DNA from: Alphaproteobacteria bacterium
GTDB taxonomy: Bacteria > Pseudomonadota > Alphaproteobacteria > Sphingomonadales > Kordiimonadaceae
Length of the DNA: 64,000 nt
Direction of reading: 5' to 3'
Assembly: GCA_021774735.1 (NCBI GenBank)
Contig: JAJFIS010000019.1
Location: 62,001-126,000, forward strand
Positions 9,893-19,202 of the stretch are shown here, piece by piece (position 1 is the first letter of the stretch; the number at the start of each line of letters is the position of its first letter). The notes below the pieces were generated by a model. That model searched no databases. It saw nothing but the letters and a program-made list of their open reading frames with translations, and was not told where the DNA came from. A program made the position numbers and the translations under genes.

Positions 9893-11029
9893 CTACTGTA
9901 TCGGAATTGTCACACGGCGGACGGAAACTCCGTCCATATCGCGGATATTCATACCCAAAATCCCCGCATCCCAATCAATTTCAATCATGCCATAATTTTC
10001 TGGGCCGTAAAGTTGACCAATCTGGCGCTTGCCCCACTCACGGGTTACCGCCTTGGATGGGTTAAAGGATAAATTAATCGAGCTTGCTGTAATTTCATAG
10101 AAAGGATGTTCGCCCTCCTCTGCCAAGCGGTAAATTCCGCCCACATGCCGGTCACCGCTTAGGATGAACAGGTTTTCCGCCTCCTTATCATCAATCAATT
10201 TCAATAGCCGGTCGCGCTCAACTGGCATGGTCCGCCATGCTTCCCAACCGTGGGCATCAGCAAGCACCTGTATGGACGAAACCAACAGGCGCACATCTGC
10301 GGGCTTTGCAAGTTCAGCCGCCAGCCACGCCCATTGCGCTTCCCCTAGCATGGCTTGGTCAGGGTCCTTTGACGGTAGATAGCGCTCCTTGCCCGGGGCG
10401 TTTTTTTCATCCGTCGGGGTTAAGGGAGAGCGAAACCAACGGGTATCCAACATGATGATTTGAACGCGCTTGCCTTCCGGGCCTATGATGCGGGCATTAT
10501 AAACCCCTTCGCGGTGACGTTCCGGCGCTGATGCTGACACCGAGAAAAAATCGAGCATTTTCTGCTTGGCCGCAGCTTTAATGGGAAATTCAGCCCCCGC
10601 ATCATTTTTACCATAGTCATGGTCGTCCCAGGTTATCATCATCGGCACTTGACGGTAAAATTCGGTAAAATCGGGGTGCGTGCCAAGTTTACCATAGGAA
10701 AAATCCAAAGCTGGCAAGGATGGGTCATTCACCCATTTATCTTCATTAATGTCGGCATAAACATTATCACCGGTGAATAAAAACAGTTGCGGTTTATCTT
10801 TTAAGATGGTTTGCCATAACGGCTGCGGTTTTTCCTCGTCGGCGCAGGAGCCAAAGGCTATCCGGGTTACTATAGTTGTGTCCGCCAGTGCCGGAGCCGC
10901 TTTTGGTATGATAAAAGGTTGGCTTGTTGCTTGGGTTTCCCCCTCAGCGGCTGCATCCGTAGCATTATTGTCTGCCACCTCCGCACAGCCACTTGCCATA
11001 AGCGCAGCGATGACCAAAAAATTTCTCAT
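9893..11029 (-). CDS. PhoD-like metallophosphatase, probable lipoprotein
   Basis: A 378-residue member of the alkaline phosphatase D family. Metal and active-site segments are visible in order: FGSCADEEKPQ, FTGDNVYAD, TWDDHDYGKNDAG and, near the C-terminus, LSGDRHVGG. The N-terminus has a short hydrophobic run ending MASGC, a plausible lipobox. This suggests a lipid-anchored envelope enzyme hydrolysing phosphate mono- or diesters. The ATG at 11029 is preferred over that at 11044 because GAGGAAG lies six bases before it. It is 33 bases downstream of tdk on the same strand. Confidence 0.85.
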   Translation of the reverse strand: MRNFLVIAALMASGCAEVADNNATDAAAEGETQATSQPFIIPKAAPALADTTIVTRIAFGSCADEEKPQPLWQTILKDKPQLFLFTGDNVYADINEDKWVNDPSLPALDFSYGKLGTHPDFTEFYRQVPMMITWDDHDYGKNDAGAEFPIKAAAKQKMLDFFSVSASAPERHREGVYNARIIGPEGKRVQIIMLDTRWFRSPLTPTDEKNAPGKERYLPSKDPDQAMLGEAQWAWLAAELAKPADVRLLVSSIQVLADAHGWEAWRTMPVERDRLLKLIDDKEAENLFILSGDRHVGGIYRLAEEGEHPFYEITASSINLSFNPSKAVTREWGKRQIGQLYGPENYGMIEIDWDAGILGMNIRDMDGVSVRRVTIPIQ

Positions 11030-11062
11030 TTCACTCTTCCTCATTATATCGCGTTAAATCAT

Positions 11063-11650
11063 TTACGCATCAATTTCAGCTAGTTTTTCCATAAAATGCT
11101 TACGGCAGAGAGCAATATAGCGTTCATTGCCGCCGATCTCGATGGACGCCCCTTCGCGCACTGCCTTGCCACTTTCGTCCATCCGCAAATTCATCGTCGC
11201 TTTGCTGCCACAGGTGCATATAGTTTTTAGCTCCACAAGTTCATCAGCGATCGCCAACAACCATTTACTGCCTTCAAATAAGCAGGCCTGAAAATCGGTC
11301 CTAAGGCCATAGCAGAGCACCGGAAGGCCGAGCTCATCGGCGACCTTTGCGAGCTGGAACACATGTTTTTTGGTTAAAAACTGGGCTTCATCAAGCAATA
11401 TACAGTGTAGGGCGCGCACTGTAAGCTCCGTCTTAATCACTTCAAATAAATCGGTTTTAAAAGAGAATAATAGTGAACTGGCGTCGATCCCTAAGCGGCT
11501 GTCAATTTTACCAACTTCCACCCTGTCATCAATATCAGCCGTGAAGAGCATGGTGTCCATGCCGCGTTCCCGGTAATTGAAACTAGACTGTAACAGGTTG
11601 GTAGATTTGCCCGCATTCATCGCAGAATAATAAAAATACAGCTTTGCCAT
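11063..11650 (-). CDS. tdk: Thymidine kinase (type II)
   Basis: A 195-residue thymidine kinase that phosphorylates thymidine with ATP. The P-loop SAMNAGKST is near the N-terminus, the Walker B-like LLDEAQF lies mid-protein, and zinc-binding cysteines appear in [10 protein letters not shown] with another C-x-x-H near the C-terminus. It sits next to upp and opposite cdd-deoA-nupC, forming a pyrimidine salvage locus. Confidence 0.95.
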   Translation of the reverse strand: MAKLYFYYSAMNAGKSTNLLQSSFNYRERGMDTMLFTADIDDRVEVGKIDSRLGIDASSLLFSFKTDLFEVIKTELTVRALHCILLDEAQFLTKKHVFQLAKVADELGLPVLCYGLRTDFQACLFEGSKWLLAIADELVELKTICTCGSKATMNLRMDESGKAVREGASIEIGGNERYIALCRKHFMEKLAEIDA

Positions 11651-11696
11651 AACAGTTGTTTTTTCCCATCGTCCTTAATTTACTGGCCCAATCGCC

Positions 11697-12335
11697 CTAA
11701 TAGCGTTTAGTGCCAAAAATTCGGTCGCCGGCATCGCCGAGCCCTGGCACAATATAGCCTCTCTCGTTCAGGTGATCATCAATGGCCGCCACCGTAACCG
11801 GCACATCTGGATAGGCCTGCGTGAAGGCAGCTATACCTTCGGGGGCTGCCACCAAACAAATGAAGCGGATGTCTTTGGCCCCCGCTTCAAGCGCTTCTTG
11901 CACCGCTTGAATAGCCGACCCCGCAGTAGCCAACATTGGGTCAAGAAGAACGGTGACGCGTTTGTCCAGATCTCGTGGGACCTTCATCATATATTTTTCA
12001 GGCATTAATGTTTCTTCATTACGCATCAGGCCAATTTGGCCCACACGCGCTGAAGGCACCAAATCAAGCAGTGGTGCCAGCAAACCATCCCCCGCGCGCA
12101 AAATAGAAATTAGGGCTAATTTTTTACCCGCAAGCAATTTGCCCTTGGTTTTGCCCATTGGGGTTTCAGAGGGTACCTCTTCCAGCTTCAGGTCTTTCAA
12201 GGCCTCATAGCCCAAGAACCAGCCAATTTCGCGCAATAACTGGCGAAATTCCCTCGATGTGGTGCCAACCTGCCGCAGTAAGGTCATTTTATGTTGTACA
12301 AGTGGGTGGTCCACTACCGTAACTTTATCCGTCAT
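11697..12335 (-). CDS. upp: Uracil phosphoribosyltransferase
   Basis: A 212-residue type I phosphoribosyltransferase converting uracil and PRPP to UMP. The PRPP loop reads LLDPMLATAGSA, and the C-terminus has the uracil-binding YIVPGLGDAGDRIFG segment. It is transcribed away from cdd, with about 190 bases between their starts holding repeated TGACC sites. It can capture uracil released by the deoA product. Confidence 0.97.
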   Translation of the reverse strand: MTDKVTVVDHPLVQHKMTLLRQVGTTSREFRQLLREIGWFLGYEALKDLKLEEVPSETPMGKTKGKLLAGKKLALISILRAGDGLLAPLLDLVPSARVGQIGLMRNEETLMPEKYMMKVPRDLDKRVTVLLDPMLATAGSAIQAVQEALEAGAKDIRFICLVAAPEGIAAFTQAYPDVPVTVAAIDDHLNERGYIVPGLGDAGDRIFGTKRY

Positions 12336-12413
12336 CCTTAGATCCCTTACCCGATTTCCCGAACGTTATAGGCTACAGATTAAGAACAGATGCCCACCTT
12401 GTCACGCACAGAG

Positions 12414-12461
12414 TTGACCAAATGGTCATTTTCTTGACCATTTGAACAGATAGCTTGACCT
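12414..12461. promoter_or_regulatory. Three phased TGACC repeats, candidate operators between upp and cdd
   Basis: TGACCA begins at 12415 and 12435, and TGACC at 12456, so the copies recur every 20-21 bases, about two helical turns. The first is a near-palindrome, TGACCA-AA-TGGTCA (12415-12428). The second is followed by a degenerate inverted half (TGAACA). The third includes TTGACC, which could serve as a -35 element for cdd. The pattern suggests a dimeric repressor or activator binding one face of the DNA between the two salvage transcripts. The regulator is not encoded in the window. Confidence 0.55.
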
Positions 12462-12523
12462 ATGCGCTTTAAATTGCTTCGATACGAGCCAACAAGGGAC
12501 ACTCATAAAAGGTTTTACAATAA

Positions 12524-12937
12524 ATGACTGCGCCATTGGACCAATTAATCGCACTTGCTTGTGAGGCTCGCAGCAATGCCTATGCACCCTATTCAAACCA
12601 TCCGGTCGGAGCGGTGTTAGAATGTGATGACGGCGGTATCTATAGCGGCGCAAATGTGGAAAATGCCGCTTATCCACTAGGCTGCTGCGCCGAAGCATCG
12701 GCAATATCTGCCATGATTACTGCTGGCAAAAGTCAAACCATCAGCCGCATTATCATTGCAGGCCCTTCAACGCATACATGCACCCCTTGCGGTGGCTGCC
12801 GGCAACGTTTGAACGAATTTGCCGCCCCAGACACACCCTTAATTTTATGTAATATAGACGGCGAAATTGTTGACGAGACAACAATGGAAACCATCCTACC
12901 CAATGCCTTTGGCCCTAATGATGTACACGACATATGA
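12524..12937 (+). CDS. cdd: Cytidine deaminase
   Basis: A 137-residue cytidine deaminase of the short, homotetrameric type, converting cytidine and deoxycytidine to uridine and deoxyuridine. The zinc site is CAE at residues 55-57, with Glu57 as proton shuttle, and PCGGC with Cys89 and Cys92. Its end overlaps deoA by four bases (ATGA), indicating coupled translation. Confidence 0.96.
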   Translation: MTAPLDQLIALACEARSNAYAPYSNHPVGAVLECDDGGIYSGANVENAAYPLGCCAEASAISAMITAGKSQTISRIIIAGPSTHTCTPCGGCRQRLNEFAAPDTPLILCNIDGEIVDETTMETILPNAFGPNDVHDI

Positions 12938-14292
12938 GTAACGAGAGTATTTTTTTACCGCAAGAATTCATCCGCCGAAAACGCGATGGCCTTGATCTAT
13001 CTGTAAGTGATATCAATCGCTTTGTAGCGGGCATCACCGATAGTTCGGTTACGGACGCACAAATATCATCCTTCGCAATGGCTGTTTTTTTCAACGGCAT
13101 GAGCGCGGATGAAGGTGCTGCGCTCACGCTTGCCATGCGGTCCTCGGGCGATGTGATCAATTGGTGTGATCATGGTTTTGACGCGGATGCCCCCATTACC
13201 GATAAACATTCCACCGGCGGTGTCGGCGATAAAGTGAGCATCATGCTGGCGCCTATCGTTGCGGCTTGCGGGGCTTATGTTCCGATGGTTTCAGGGCGCG
13301 GTCTTGGCCATACCGGTGGAACGCTAGATAAGCTTCAAGCCATTCCTGACTATGATGCCTTGCCTGATATCGAAACATTTGCTGCCACGGTTAAAGATGT
13401 TGGTTGCTCGATCATTGGTCAAACCGGCAGCCTAGCGCCTGCGGACCGTAAATTTTATAGCATTCGGGATGTTACGGCTACGGTCGAATCGGTACCGCTT
13501 ATCACCGCATCAATTCTCTCTAAAAAGCTGGCAGCAGGGTTGGGCTCCTTAGTGATGGATGTTAAATTTGGCAGTGGTGCTTTCATGAATGATATTAATG
13601 AAGCCCGCGAACTGGCTGAAAATATTGTCCGGGTTGCGGGTACGGCTGGTGTACCAACAACGGCGCTGTTAACCGATATGAACCAAGTGCTGGGCCGCAC
13701 CGCTGGTCACGCGGTTGAGATGCTGGAGGTCGTTGACTTTTTAACCAGCCCAAGCGACGCAGAACCAAGATTGGTTCAGGTTACCTTAGCTCTAGCCGGG
13801 CATATGCTGTTGTTATCGGGGCTTTACGGCGACTTCACCTCAGCCTTTAATGCCGCCAAGAATGCATTGGATGATGGCAGGGCTGCCAGCGTTTTTGCTA
13901 AGATGGTCGCCGTACAGGGTGGCCCAAGGGACTTGATTGAAAAACCGCATGATTATCTCAAGCTAGCGGGCGAGAGCTTACCTGTTTTCGCAAATGGATC
14001 TGGCAACCTTAGCCAAACCGATACCCGCGCCATTGGCAATGCGATCATTATTTTGGGTGGTGGCCGCACGAACCCAAACGATAAAATTGATATGGCTGTT
14101 GGCCTTAGTGCCGTTCAGCCGGTGGGGACAAATTTAGACGCTCACACCCCTTTTTGCATGGTCCATGCTCGTGATGCTGATACAGCCAAAGCGGCAGCAT
14201 TAATGATCCAAAATGCACTAACCACATCTCAAGAGACTGTCTCGCCTACCCCAATTACAGTTGAAACCATTCAAGCGGACGGAAAAGGATAA
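12934..14292 (+). CDS. deoA: Thymidine phosphorylase
   Basis: A 452-residue pyrimidine nucleoside phosphorylase that splits thymidine or deoxyuridine with phosphate into base and deoxyribose 1-phosphate. The phosphate-binding DKHSTGGVGDK segment and the following SGRGLGHTGGTLDKL are diagnostic. It is the middle gene of cdd-deoA-nupC. No deoC or deoB is nearby, so the sugar phosphate must be handled by genes elsewhere. Confidence 0.95.
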   Translation: MSNESIFLPQEFIRRKRDGLDLSVSDINRFVAGITDSSVTDAQISSFAMAVFFNGMSADEGAALTLAMRSSGDVINWCDHGFDADAPITDKHSTGGVGDKVSIMLAPIVAACGAYVPMVSGRGLGHTGGTLDKLQAIPDYDALPDIETFAATVKDVGCSIIGQTGSLAPADRKFYSIRDVTATVESVPLITASILSKKLAAGLGSLVMDVKFGSGAFMNDINEARELAENIVRVAGTAGVPTTALLTDMNQVLGRTAGHAVEMLEVVDFLTSPSDAEPRLVQVTLALAGHMLLLSGLYGDFTSAFNAAKNALDDGRAASVFAKMVAVQGGPRDLIEKPHDYLKLAGESLPVFANGSGNLSQTDTRAIGNAIIILGGGRTNPNDKIDMAVGLSAVQPVGTNLDAHTPFCMVHARDADTAKAAALMIQNALTTSQETVSPTPITVETIQADGKG

Positions 14293-14296
14293 CCCC

Positions 14297-15529
14297 ATGA
14301 TCAGTATCGTTGGTATCATCATACTTCTTAGCCTAGCTGTTTTGCTATCTGGCAAACGCAGTGCCATCAGCCTTCGAACCGTCGGAGCCGCTTTTGGTCT
14401 GCAACTATTTTTTGCCGCATTCGCGCTTTATATGCCCGCTGGACAGGCGGTTTTGAGCAGCATGGCATCGGGCGTAAAATCCATCATCGACTATTCCAAC
14501 GCTGGTATTGGCTTTCTGTTCGGCGGCCTTGGTGACCCAACCAATTTTGGCTTCATATTTCTCTTTCATGTCTTGCCGGTGATCATTTTCATGTCAGCCT
14601 TGATGGCAGTGCTCTACCATCTGCGCATCATGCAATGGATTGCCTTCATTATTGGCGGTTTTTTAAAACGGGTTACGGGCGTCAGCTCGGTGGAATCACT
14701 GGGTGCTGCCTCCAATATTTTTGTCAGCCAAACTGAAGCGCCGGTGGTGTTAAGGCCCTATCTGAAAGGCCTAAAAGATCACCAATTTTTCACCCTGATG
14801 GTTGTCGGCATGGCCTCGGTCGCTGGGTCGGTTTTGGTCGGTTATGCTGCCATGGGCGTTAAATTAGAATATTTGATCGCGGCGGCCTTTATGTCCGCCC
14901 CCGGCGGTTTGCTGATGGCAAAAATTATCATGCCGGCGGATAGTGACGAAGAAGACGAAGAGGTTGATATTATAAATGTGGACTTAGCCGATGAAGACGG
15001 TCATTTACCCAGCAATGTCATAGAAGCTGCCGCTGACGGTGCCACCATTGGCCTAAAACTTGTCGGCAACATCGGTGCTATGTTGCTGGCTTTTGTCGCC
15101 CTTATTGCCCTCATGAACGGTATCCTTGGTGGGGTCGGTGGCTGGTTCGGCTATGAGGACTTAACCATGGAAAGCGTCCTTGGCACCATATTTTCACCGC
15201 TGATGTATGTGCTCGGTGTTCCTTGGGCTGAAACAGTAGCGGCGGGCAATTTGGTTGGTCAAAAACTCATTCTTAACGAATTTGTTGCCTACAGCAATTA
15301 TATCCCCGTGAAAGAAGCCATGAGCCTGCAAACGCAAGTGGTGGTGACCTTTGCGCTATGTGGTTTTGCTAACTTTTCCTCGCTCGCCATTCAGCTTGGT
15401 GGTCTCGGTGCCCTTGCACCCGAGCGCAAACCTTTCATTGCCCGCATCGGCATGAAGGCGCTGGCGGCCGGGACACTGTCTAACCTAATGAGTGCTGCCT
15501 TAGCCTCCTTAATGATATCGCTAGCATAA
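14297..15529 (+). CDS. nupC: Concentrative nucleoside transporter (CNT/NupC family)
   Basis: A 410-residue inner-membrane nucleoside importer driven by a cation gradient. Many hydrophobic helices are visible. The family motifs SLGAASNIFVSQTEAPVVLRP (nucleoside-contact region) and the later GFANFSSLAIQLGGLGALAP are clear. An acidic cytoplasmic loop (DSDEEDEEVD) follows the fifth or sixth helix. The ATG at 14297 is preferred because AAGGA lies seven bases upstream; the frame extends upstream to 14261 inside deoA. It supplies substrates for cdd and deoA. Confidence 0.93.
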   Translation: MISIVGIIILLSLAVLLSGKRSAISLRTVGAAFGLQLFFAAFALYMPAGQAVLSSMASGVKSIIDYSNAGIGFLFGGLGDPTNFGFIFLFHVLPVIIFMSALMAVLYHLRIMQWIAFIIGGFLKRVTGVSSVESLGAASNIFVSQTEAPVVLRPYLKGLKDHQFFTLMVVGMASVAGSVLVGYAAMGVKLEYLIAAAFMSAPGGLLMAKIIMPADSDEEDEEVDIINVDLADEDGHLPSNVIEAAADGATIGLKLVGNIGAMLLAFVALIALMNGILGGVGGWFGYEDLTMESVLGTIFSPLMYVLGVPWAETVAAGNLVGQKLILNEFVAYSNYIPVKEAMSLQTQVVVTFALCGFANFSSLAIQLGGLGALAPERKPFIARIGMKALAAGTLSNLMSAALASLMISLA

Positions 15530-15534
15530 TAAAA

Positions 15535-15558
15535 GACCGCCCTCATTGGACGGCCAAA
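15535..15558 (+). terminator. Weak hairpin after nupC
   Basis: An imperfect inverted repeat (CCGCCC / GGACGG around a five-base loop) lies just after the nupC stop. No strong T-run follows, so this is a tentative end for the salvage operon. Confidence 0.35.
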
Positions 15559-15597
15559 TATGATACTTTAGATGAATAAAAGGCGGCTAAGCTTACC

Positions 15598-16107
15598 TTA
15601 GTCGTCTTTATTTTTAGCGCCGGGCAGTTCGATCATTTCGGTTTTTTCAAACCGCATCAAACTTACTGAACCAACTTCTGCAATATAACCCTCAACAAGC
15701 TCTGGGGTGGATAAATATCCTACGACAAATTGTTCCCCTTTCGCCCCACGCATTGGTAATGCCAGACTTTTAAAACGATAAGCAACTCCGCCTTGGGTAT
15801 GGGCAATGATAGATGAATAACTGCCAACAGGACCCGCAAACATATCATGGGCTTTTTTTTGGTATAGCTCAAACATCGGACCTGATATCGTCTTTAAATC
15901 AGATCCAGACAGGGTCATACCTGCGATACGCTCTAATTCTGTGCCAATAAGAGATAGGTAAAAATCATCTTCAGCTTTGATCAAATATACATGGGCCAAT
16001 ATGCTAGCAATTTCAGCGGGTCTGAATTTTTTCTTCAGCGGGATACCATCATCACCCACCGGCAATGATGCCCAGTAATCAAGCAACAGTTTTTGATCAT
16101 CAAGCAT
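15598..16107 (-). CDS. PAS_5 (DUF1457-type) domain protein
   Basis: A 169-residue soluble single-domain protein. The LLDYWASLPVGDDGIPLKKKFRPAEIASIL opening and the later IGTELERIAGMTLSGSDL segment are typical of the PAS_5 family common in alphaproteobacteria. There is no attached output domain, so it would act by binding a ligand or another protein. Its function is unknown. A second family member lies at 40193-40711. It is divergent from the exported protein gene at 16308. Confidence 0.7.
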   Translation of the reverse strand: MLDDQKLLLDYWASLPVGDDGIPLKKKFRPAEIASILAHVYLIKAEDDFYLSLIGTELERIAGMTLSGSDLKTISGPMFELYQKKAHDMFAGPVGSYSSIIAHTQGGVAYRFKSLALPMRGAKGEQFVVGYLSTPELVEGYIAEVGSVSLMRFEKTEMIELPGAKNKDD

Positions 16108-16307
16108 TCGATACTCCTACACAAGACGGAAATACAACATCCACCATGTCACTCAAAACCCCAAAAGTTCCGGTAAATATAACTAGTTGTGTCTGATTGG
16201 GATAGTGAAATAATATTTTTACTCTTAAATACACAAACAGGTTGAATATTATCGCAATAAAGCTACATACTAAGGTTATACCAAACCAATAGTTGTGGAG
16301 CTTTTTC

Positions 16308-17078
16308 ATGAAAAGATTAATCTCACTCCTCGCCCTATACTTGCTATTGGTCATGCCTGTGGCCGCGAAAAATACCATTGAAGCTCCAAACTGCTCGCAA
16401 AGTACCATTGAAAACATTACTCTCAGGGAGAATATTCGCTTAAATTTTGTGGTAGAAAATTCATGGGCTGTTGCAGGGTTGATACGGCCAAATCATCTAT
16501 CAAACACTGCATTGCTAAAAGCAACCTTCATGGTTGGTACAGCCGTTTGGCAAACATGTGAAAGGAGCCAGTTAGATCGATACGGAAATCCTGCAGGATT
16601 GATTTACCATGGTGACAATCAAGTTTTACAAATAGATTTTTTGCATAGTGGCGCAGCCTTAATTGCGCCCATGTTGCCCGTGGATGCCGATGCTAGTACC
16701 TTCTTCACGGCTGAGAGTGAAGCAAGAATAGCGCAAATCGGTCTTTGGGAAAGTCCCTCGTTTTTCACCACTTCTGCACAGCTTATAGATCTGGCAAAAG
16801 CAAACCGAAATTTAGTGCGAGGACGGTTTTTCATCATCCGCGCCAAGCCTGTATCTATAAGAAAAATTGGTTCTATTTTATATATGAATTACGGCGATAA
16901 TTTCAGAGATGATTTAACGTTAGAAATTAGTGACCGGGCCTTAAGAGGCTTCAAAAAGGCATGGCCCGACCCAGAGGTATTAATAGGCTTAAAAACAGAG
17001 ATTCGGGGGTATGTTGATTTTAAAAATGGCCCACGCATGATTTTGCGTGATGTGAGAACCTTGCGGGTCATTCCATAA
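16308..17078 (+). CDS. Exported protein of unknown function
   Basis: A 256-residue protein I do not recognise. It starts with a clear signal peptide (basic MKR, leucine-rich core, probable cleavage after PVAA near residue 20). The ATG at 16308 is supported by GGAG seven bases upstream; a start at 16293 would add five residues. The mature part has few cysteines (APNC early, QTCERS later) and no membrane segment. The last third (INYGDNFRDDLTLEI-like strands then a RGY-DFKNGPRMILRD segment) resembles a nucleic-acid-binding-like OB or nuclease-related beta fold, but this is only an impression. Confidence 0.6.
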   Translation: MKRLISLLALYLLLVMPVAAKNTIEAPNCSQSTIENITLRENIRLNFVVENSWAVAGLIRPNHLSNTALLKATFMVGTAVWQTCERSQLDRYGNPAGLIYHGDNQVLQIDFLHSGAALIAPMLPVDADASTFFTAESEARIAQIGLWESPSFFTTSAQLIDLAKANRNLVRGRFFIIRAKPVSIRKIGSILYMNYGDNFRDDLTLEISDRALRGFKKAWPDPEVLIGLKTEIRGYVDFKNGPRMILRDVRTLRVIP

Positions 17079-17111
17079 AAATATGCAGCATATATACTCA
17101 CATGCGACAAG

Positions 17112-17135
17112 TAAAAACCCGGCACAAAGGCCGGG
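17112..17135 (-). terminator. Rho-independent terminator of carD
   Basis: A perfect six-base stem (CCCGGC 17118-17123, GCCGGG 17130-17135) with a six-base loop, followed on the minus strand by TTTTTA. It lies 27 bases past the carD stop. Confidence 0.85.
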
Positions 17136-17161
17136 CTCTCAAATTTCTAATTCAGCTATAT

Positions 17162-17677
17162 TTAAGCCGCAGCGGTCGTCATTTCTTCTTCAAGCCGGTC
17201 AATAGCCGTTTGCTCATCAATTTCTTCAACTGCGGCTAGTTCCCGCGCTAAGCGCCCTAAAGCAGCTTCATAAATTTGACGCTCGCTATAGCTTTGTTCG
17301 GGCTGGTCGGAACCCCGATGCAAATCACGCACAACTTCAGCAATGGAAATTAAATCTCCACTATTGATCTTGGCTTCATATTCTTGGGCGCGGCGGCTCC
17401 ACATAGTACGTTTCACCCTAGCTTTGCCTTTAAGGGTAGTAAAAGCTTCCCTTAGGGTCGCTTCATTAGAAAGCATGCGCATACCTGATGTAATAGCTTT
17501 ATTAACCGGAACCCGCAGTGTCATGCGTTCTTTTTCAAACCGAATCACATATAAGTTTAGAGACATTCCCGCGACCTCTTGTACTTCGATATCCATCACT
17601 TGCCCAACACCATGTTTGGGGTAAACAACAAAGTCACCAATCGCAAAAGGGAGTTTATTTTCTGATTTACTCGCCAT
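17162..17677 (-). CDS. carD: CarD family transcriptional regulator
   Basis: A 171-residue RNA-polymerase-binding regulator. The N-terminal CarD/TRCF-RID Tudor-like domain is clear from FAIGDFVVYPKHGVGQVMDIE, and the C-terminal helical domain includes KRTMWSRRAQEYEAKI, typical of alphaproteobacterial CarD. These proteins stabilise the open promoter complex, often at rRNA promoters. I prefer the ATG at 17677, where family members begin, over that at 17689, whose AAGGA abuts the start codon with no spacing. The gene lies downstream of fdxA but is separated by 454 bases, so it probably has its own promoter. Confidence 0.92.
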   Translation of the reverse strand: MASKSENKLPFAIGDFVVYPKHGVGQVMDIEVQEVAGMSLNLYVIRFEKERMTLRVPVNKAITSGMRMLSNEATLREAFTTLKGKARVKRTMWSRRAQEYEAKINSGDLISIAEVVRDLHRGSDQPEQSYSERQIYEAALGRLARELAAVEEIDEQTAIDRLEEEMTTAAA

Positions 17678-18131
17678 AAATTCTATCATTCCTTATTAAT
17701 GGTCCTTCAGCTATGTCCCGTTCAACCTTCGCTAACGCCAAACTACAGCTTCCGCAGCGTTCACCTATTAGACCCGAATGATGGAATGAGACAATTATGC
17801 CTATTATAAAGACCTTACATTTCTTTCCTTTATGAGCCTTTGTGCTCATGACCACCGACTGCAACGCTGCCCATCTGCGCCATCAATTCTGTCGCAATAC
17901 ATCAGCCTGTGGTTTGCTTGAAAACACTGTGCGTGTCACATAAACCATTGGCCCAGAGCAACGCCCAAGGCCACAGCATGTTATGTTCAAGTTCACACAT
18001 TGTAACACAATTTTTAAGTAAATGGTACCCCCAGAAGGCAAGGGTATAAAGTTGCTTATATTACAAGGCCTTACCAGATGATAAGTTTTATTGCCGCTTG
18101 TTAAACCTGCAAATTAACAACTTTTAAATTT
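17678..18131. other. 454-base intergenic region upstream of carD
   Basis: No convincing gene is present. The only sizeable frame (minus strand, stop at 17667) overlaps the carD start and has no family resemblance. The region should contain the carD promoter and the 3' end of fdxA. I see no strong hairpin or known riboswitch. Confidence 0.5.
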
Positions 18132-18467
18132 TCAGTCACCTGTGCCCGGTGCTTCACTGAATAGGGCGCGCTTATCCTCTTTACCCGACCAGTCATCAGC
18201 ATCCGCAGGTGGGTCTTTCTTCAGCGTAATATTGGGCCATGTCTCAGAAAATTTAGTGTTGATTTCCAGCATTTCCTCAAGACCGTCTTCCGTATCCGGC
18301 AAAATGGCTTCCTCTGGACATTCAGGCTCACAGACCCCGCAATCAATACACTCACTTGGGTTGATGACCAACATATTTTCACCTTCGTAAAAACAATCAA
18401 CCGGACACACTTCAACACAATCGGTGAATTTACATTTGATACAAGCTTCAGTAACAATATAGGTCAT
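18132..18467 (-). CDS. fdxA: Seven-iron ferredoxin
   Basis: A 111-residue ferredoxin with the [3Fe-4S]/[4Fe-4S] cysteine pattern: [17 protein letters not shown], then [12 protein letters not shown]. The C-terminal extension (about residues 65-111) is typical of the alphaproteobacterial FdxA that neighbours carD. It carries low-potential electrons in the cytoplasm; the partner is unknown. Length and motifs fit the family well. Confidence 0.95.
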   Translation of the reverse strand: MTYIVTEACIKCKFTDCVEVCPVDCFYEGENMLVINPSECIDCGVCEPECPEEAILPDTEDGLEEMLEINTKFSETWPNITLKKDPPADADDWSGKEDKRALFSEAPGTGD

Positions 18468-18608
18468 TCAAAATTCCCTTTGCTTCCCAGTTTATTCCGC
18501 CGTGACGGTACCTTAAGAAATGATAGAAACGCCCAAATAAGCGTCTAATATCCTTATGCCCAAAAAGTTTGGCCACGACAATAGCTTTCACGGTCAATAT
18601 GAAATTTC

Positions 18609-19109
18609 TTATGATTTTGCGAGAAAAAAAGCCCGAAAACCACTCGGGAAAAACCGTGCTAAATGCTGACGACGCCGCCAAAAATAAGCAGCGTTGAAAA
18701 GACCTAGAATCATGAAAAGCGTACTGCTGAACATATCACCCGATTGACCATAAATGCGTCCTGCAATTATGATACAAAACAGGATCGAAAACACCCAAGC
18801 CCAAGGTCGGCGAAAAATTATCGAAACGCCAAACAAAACCATCATCAGGGCAACGGCGCTGAAAAAACCAAAGGCCAGCCATATATTAGTGCCAATGGGT
18901 AAGCTTTGGGTTACGCCATATACGACGCTTAGTCCGCCCAAGACAGATATGGCGCCATAGAAATATCCCCACCTATATGGGCGTCGGTCTGGATAATATT
19001 TGCGGTGTTTGCGATTATACCAAAAGGCGAAACCAACCGAGAGGCCAAAGGCGATGAGTTGAAAAATAATCAAAGGGGTTATCGCGGGCATGATGGGGCT
19101 TATAAACAC
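18609..19109 (-). CDS. Four-helix membrane protein of unknown function
   Basis: A 166-residue integral membrane protein with four hydrophobic segments (about residues 9-28, 46-66, 75-97 and 102-140, the last probably two short helices). Basic loops follow the first helix (YNRKHRKYYPDRRPYRWG) and the tail (RRRQHLARF). The frame begins with GTG at 19109; an ATG at 19091 is an alternative, and neither has a strong ribosome site. It sits between hsp15 and fdxA on the same strand. I cannot assign a family. Confidence 0.55.
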   Translation of the reverse strand: MFISPIMPAITPLIIFQLIAFGLSVGFAFWYNRKHRKYYPDRRPYRWGYFYGAISVLGGLSVVYGVTQSLPIGTNIWLAFGFFSAVALMMVLFGVSIIFRRPWAWVFSILFCIIIAGRIYGQSGDMFSSTLFMILGLFNAAYFWRRRQHLARFFPSGFRAFFLAKS

Positions 19110-19202
19110 GGGTCAATCTCATTCATATTCATCGAGTGTCTATAGCATATAAAAAAACATTGAGCGATTGGTTAAGCAATGCGTAAAATTATTCTGATGT
19201 TG

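Noticed and set aside
9824-10072. 82-residue plus-strand frame in the gap and end of the PhoD-like gene
   Set aside because: Most of it is antisense to the phosphatase and it lacks a ribosome site.
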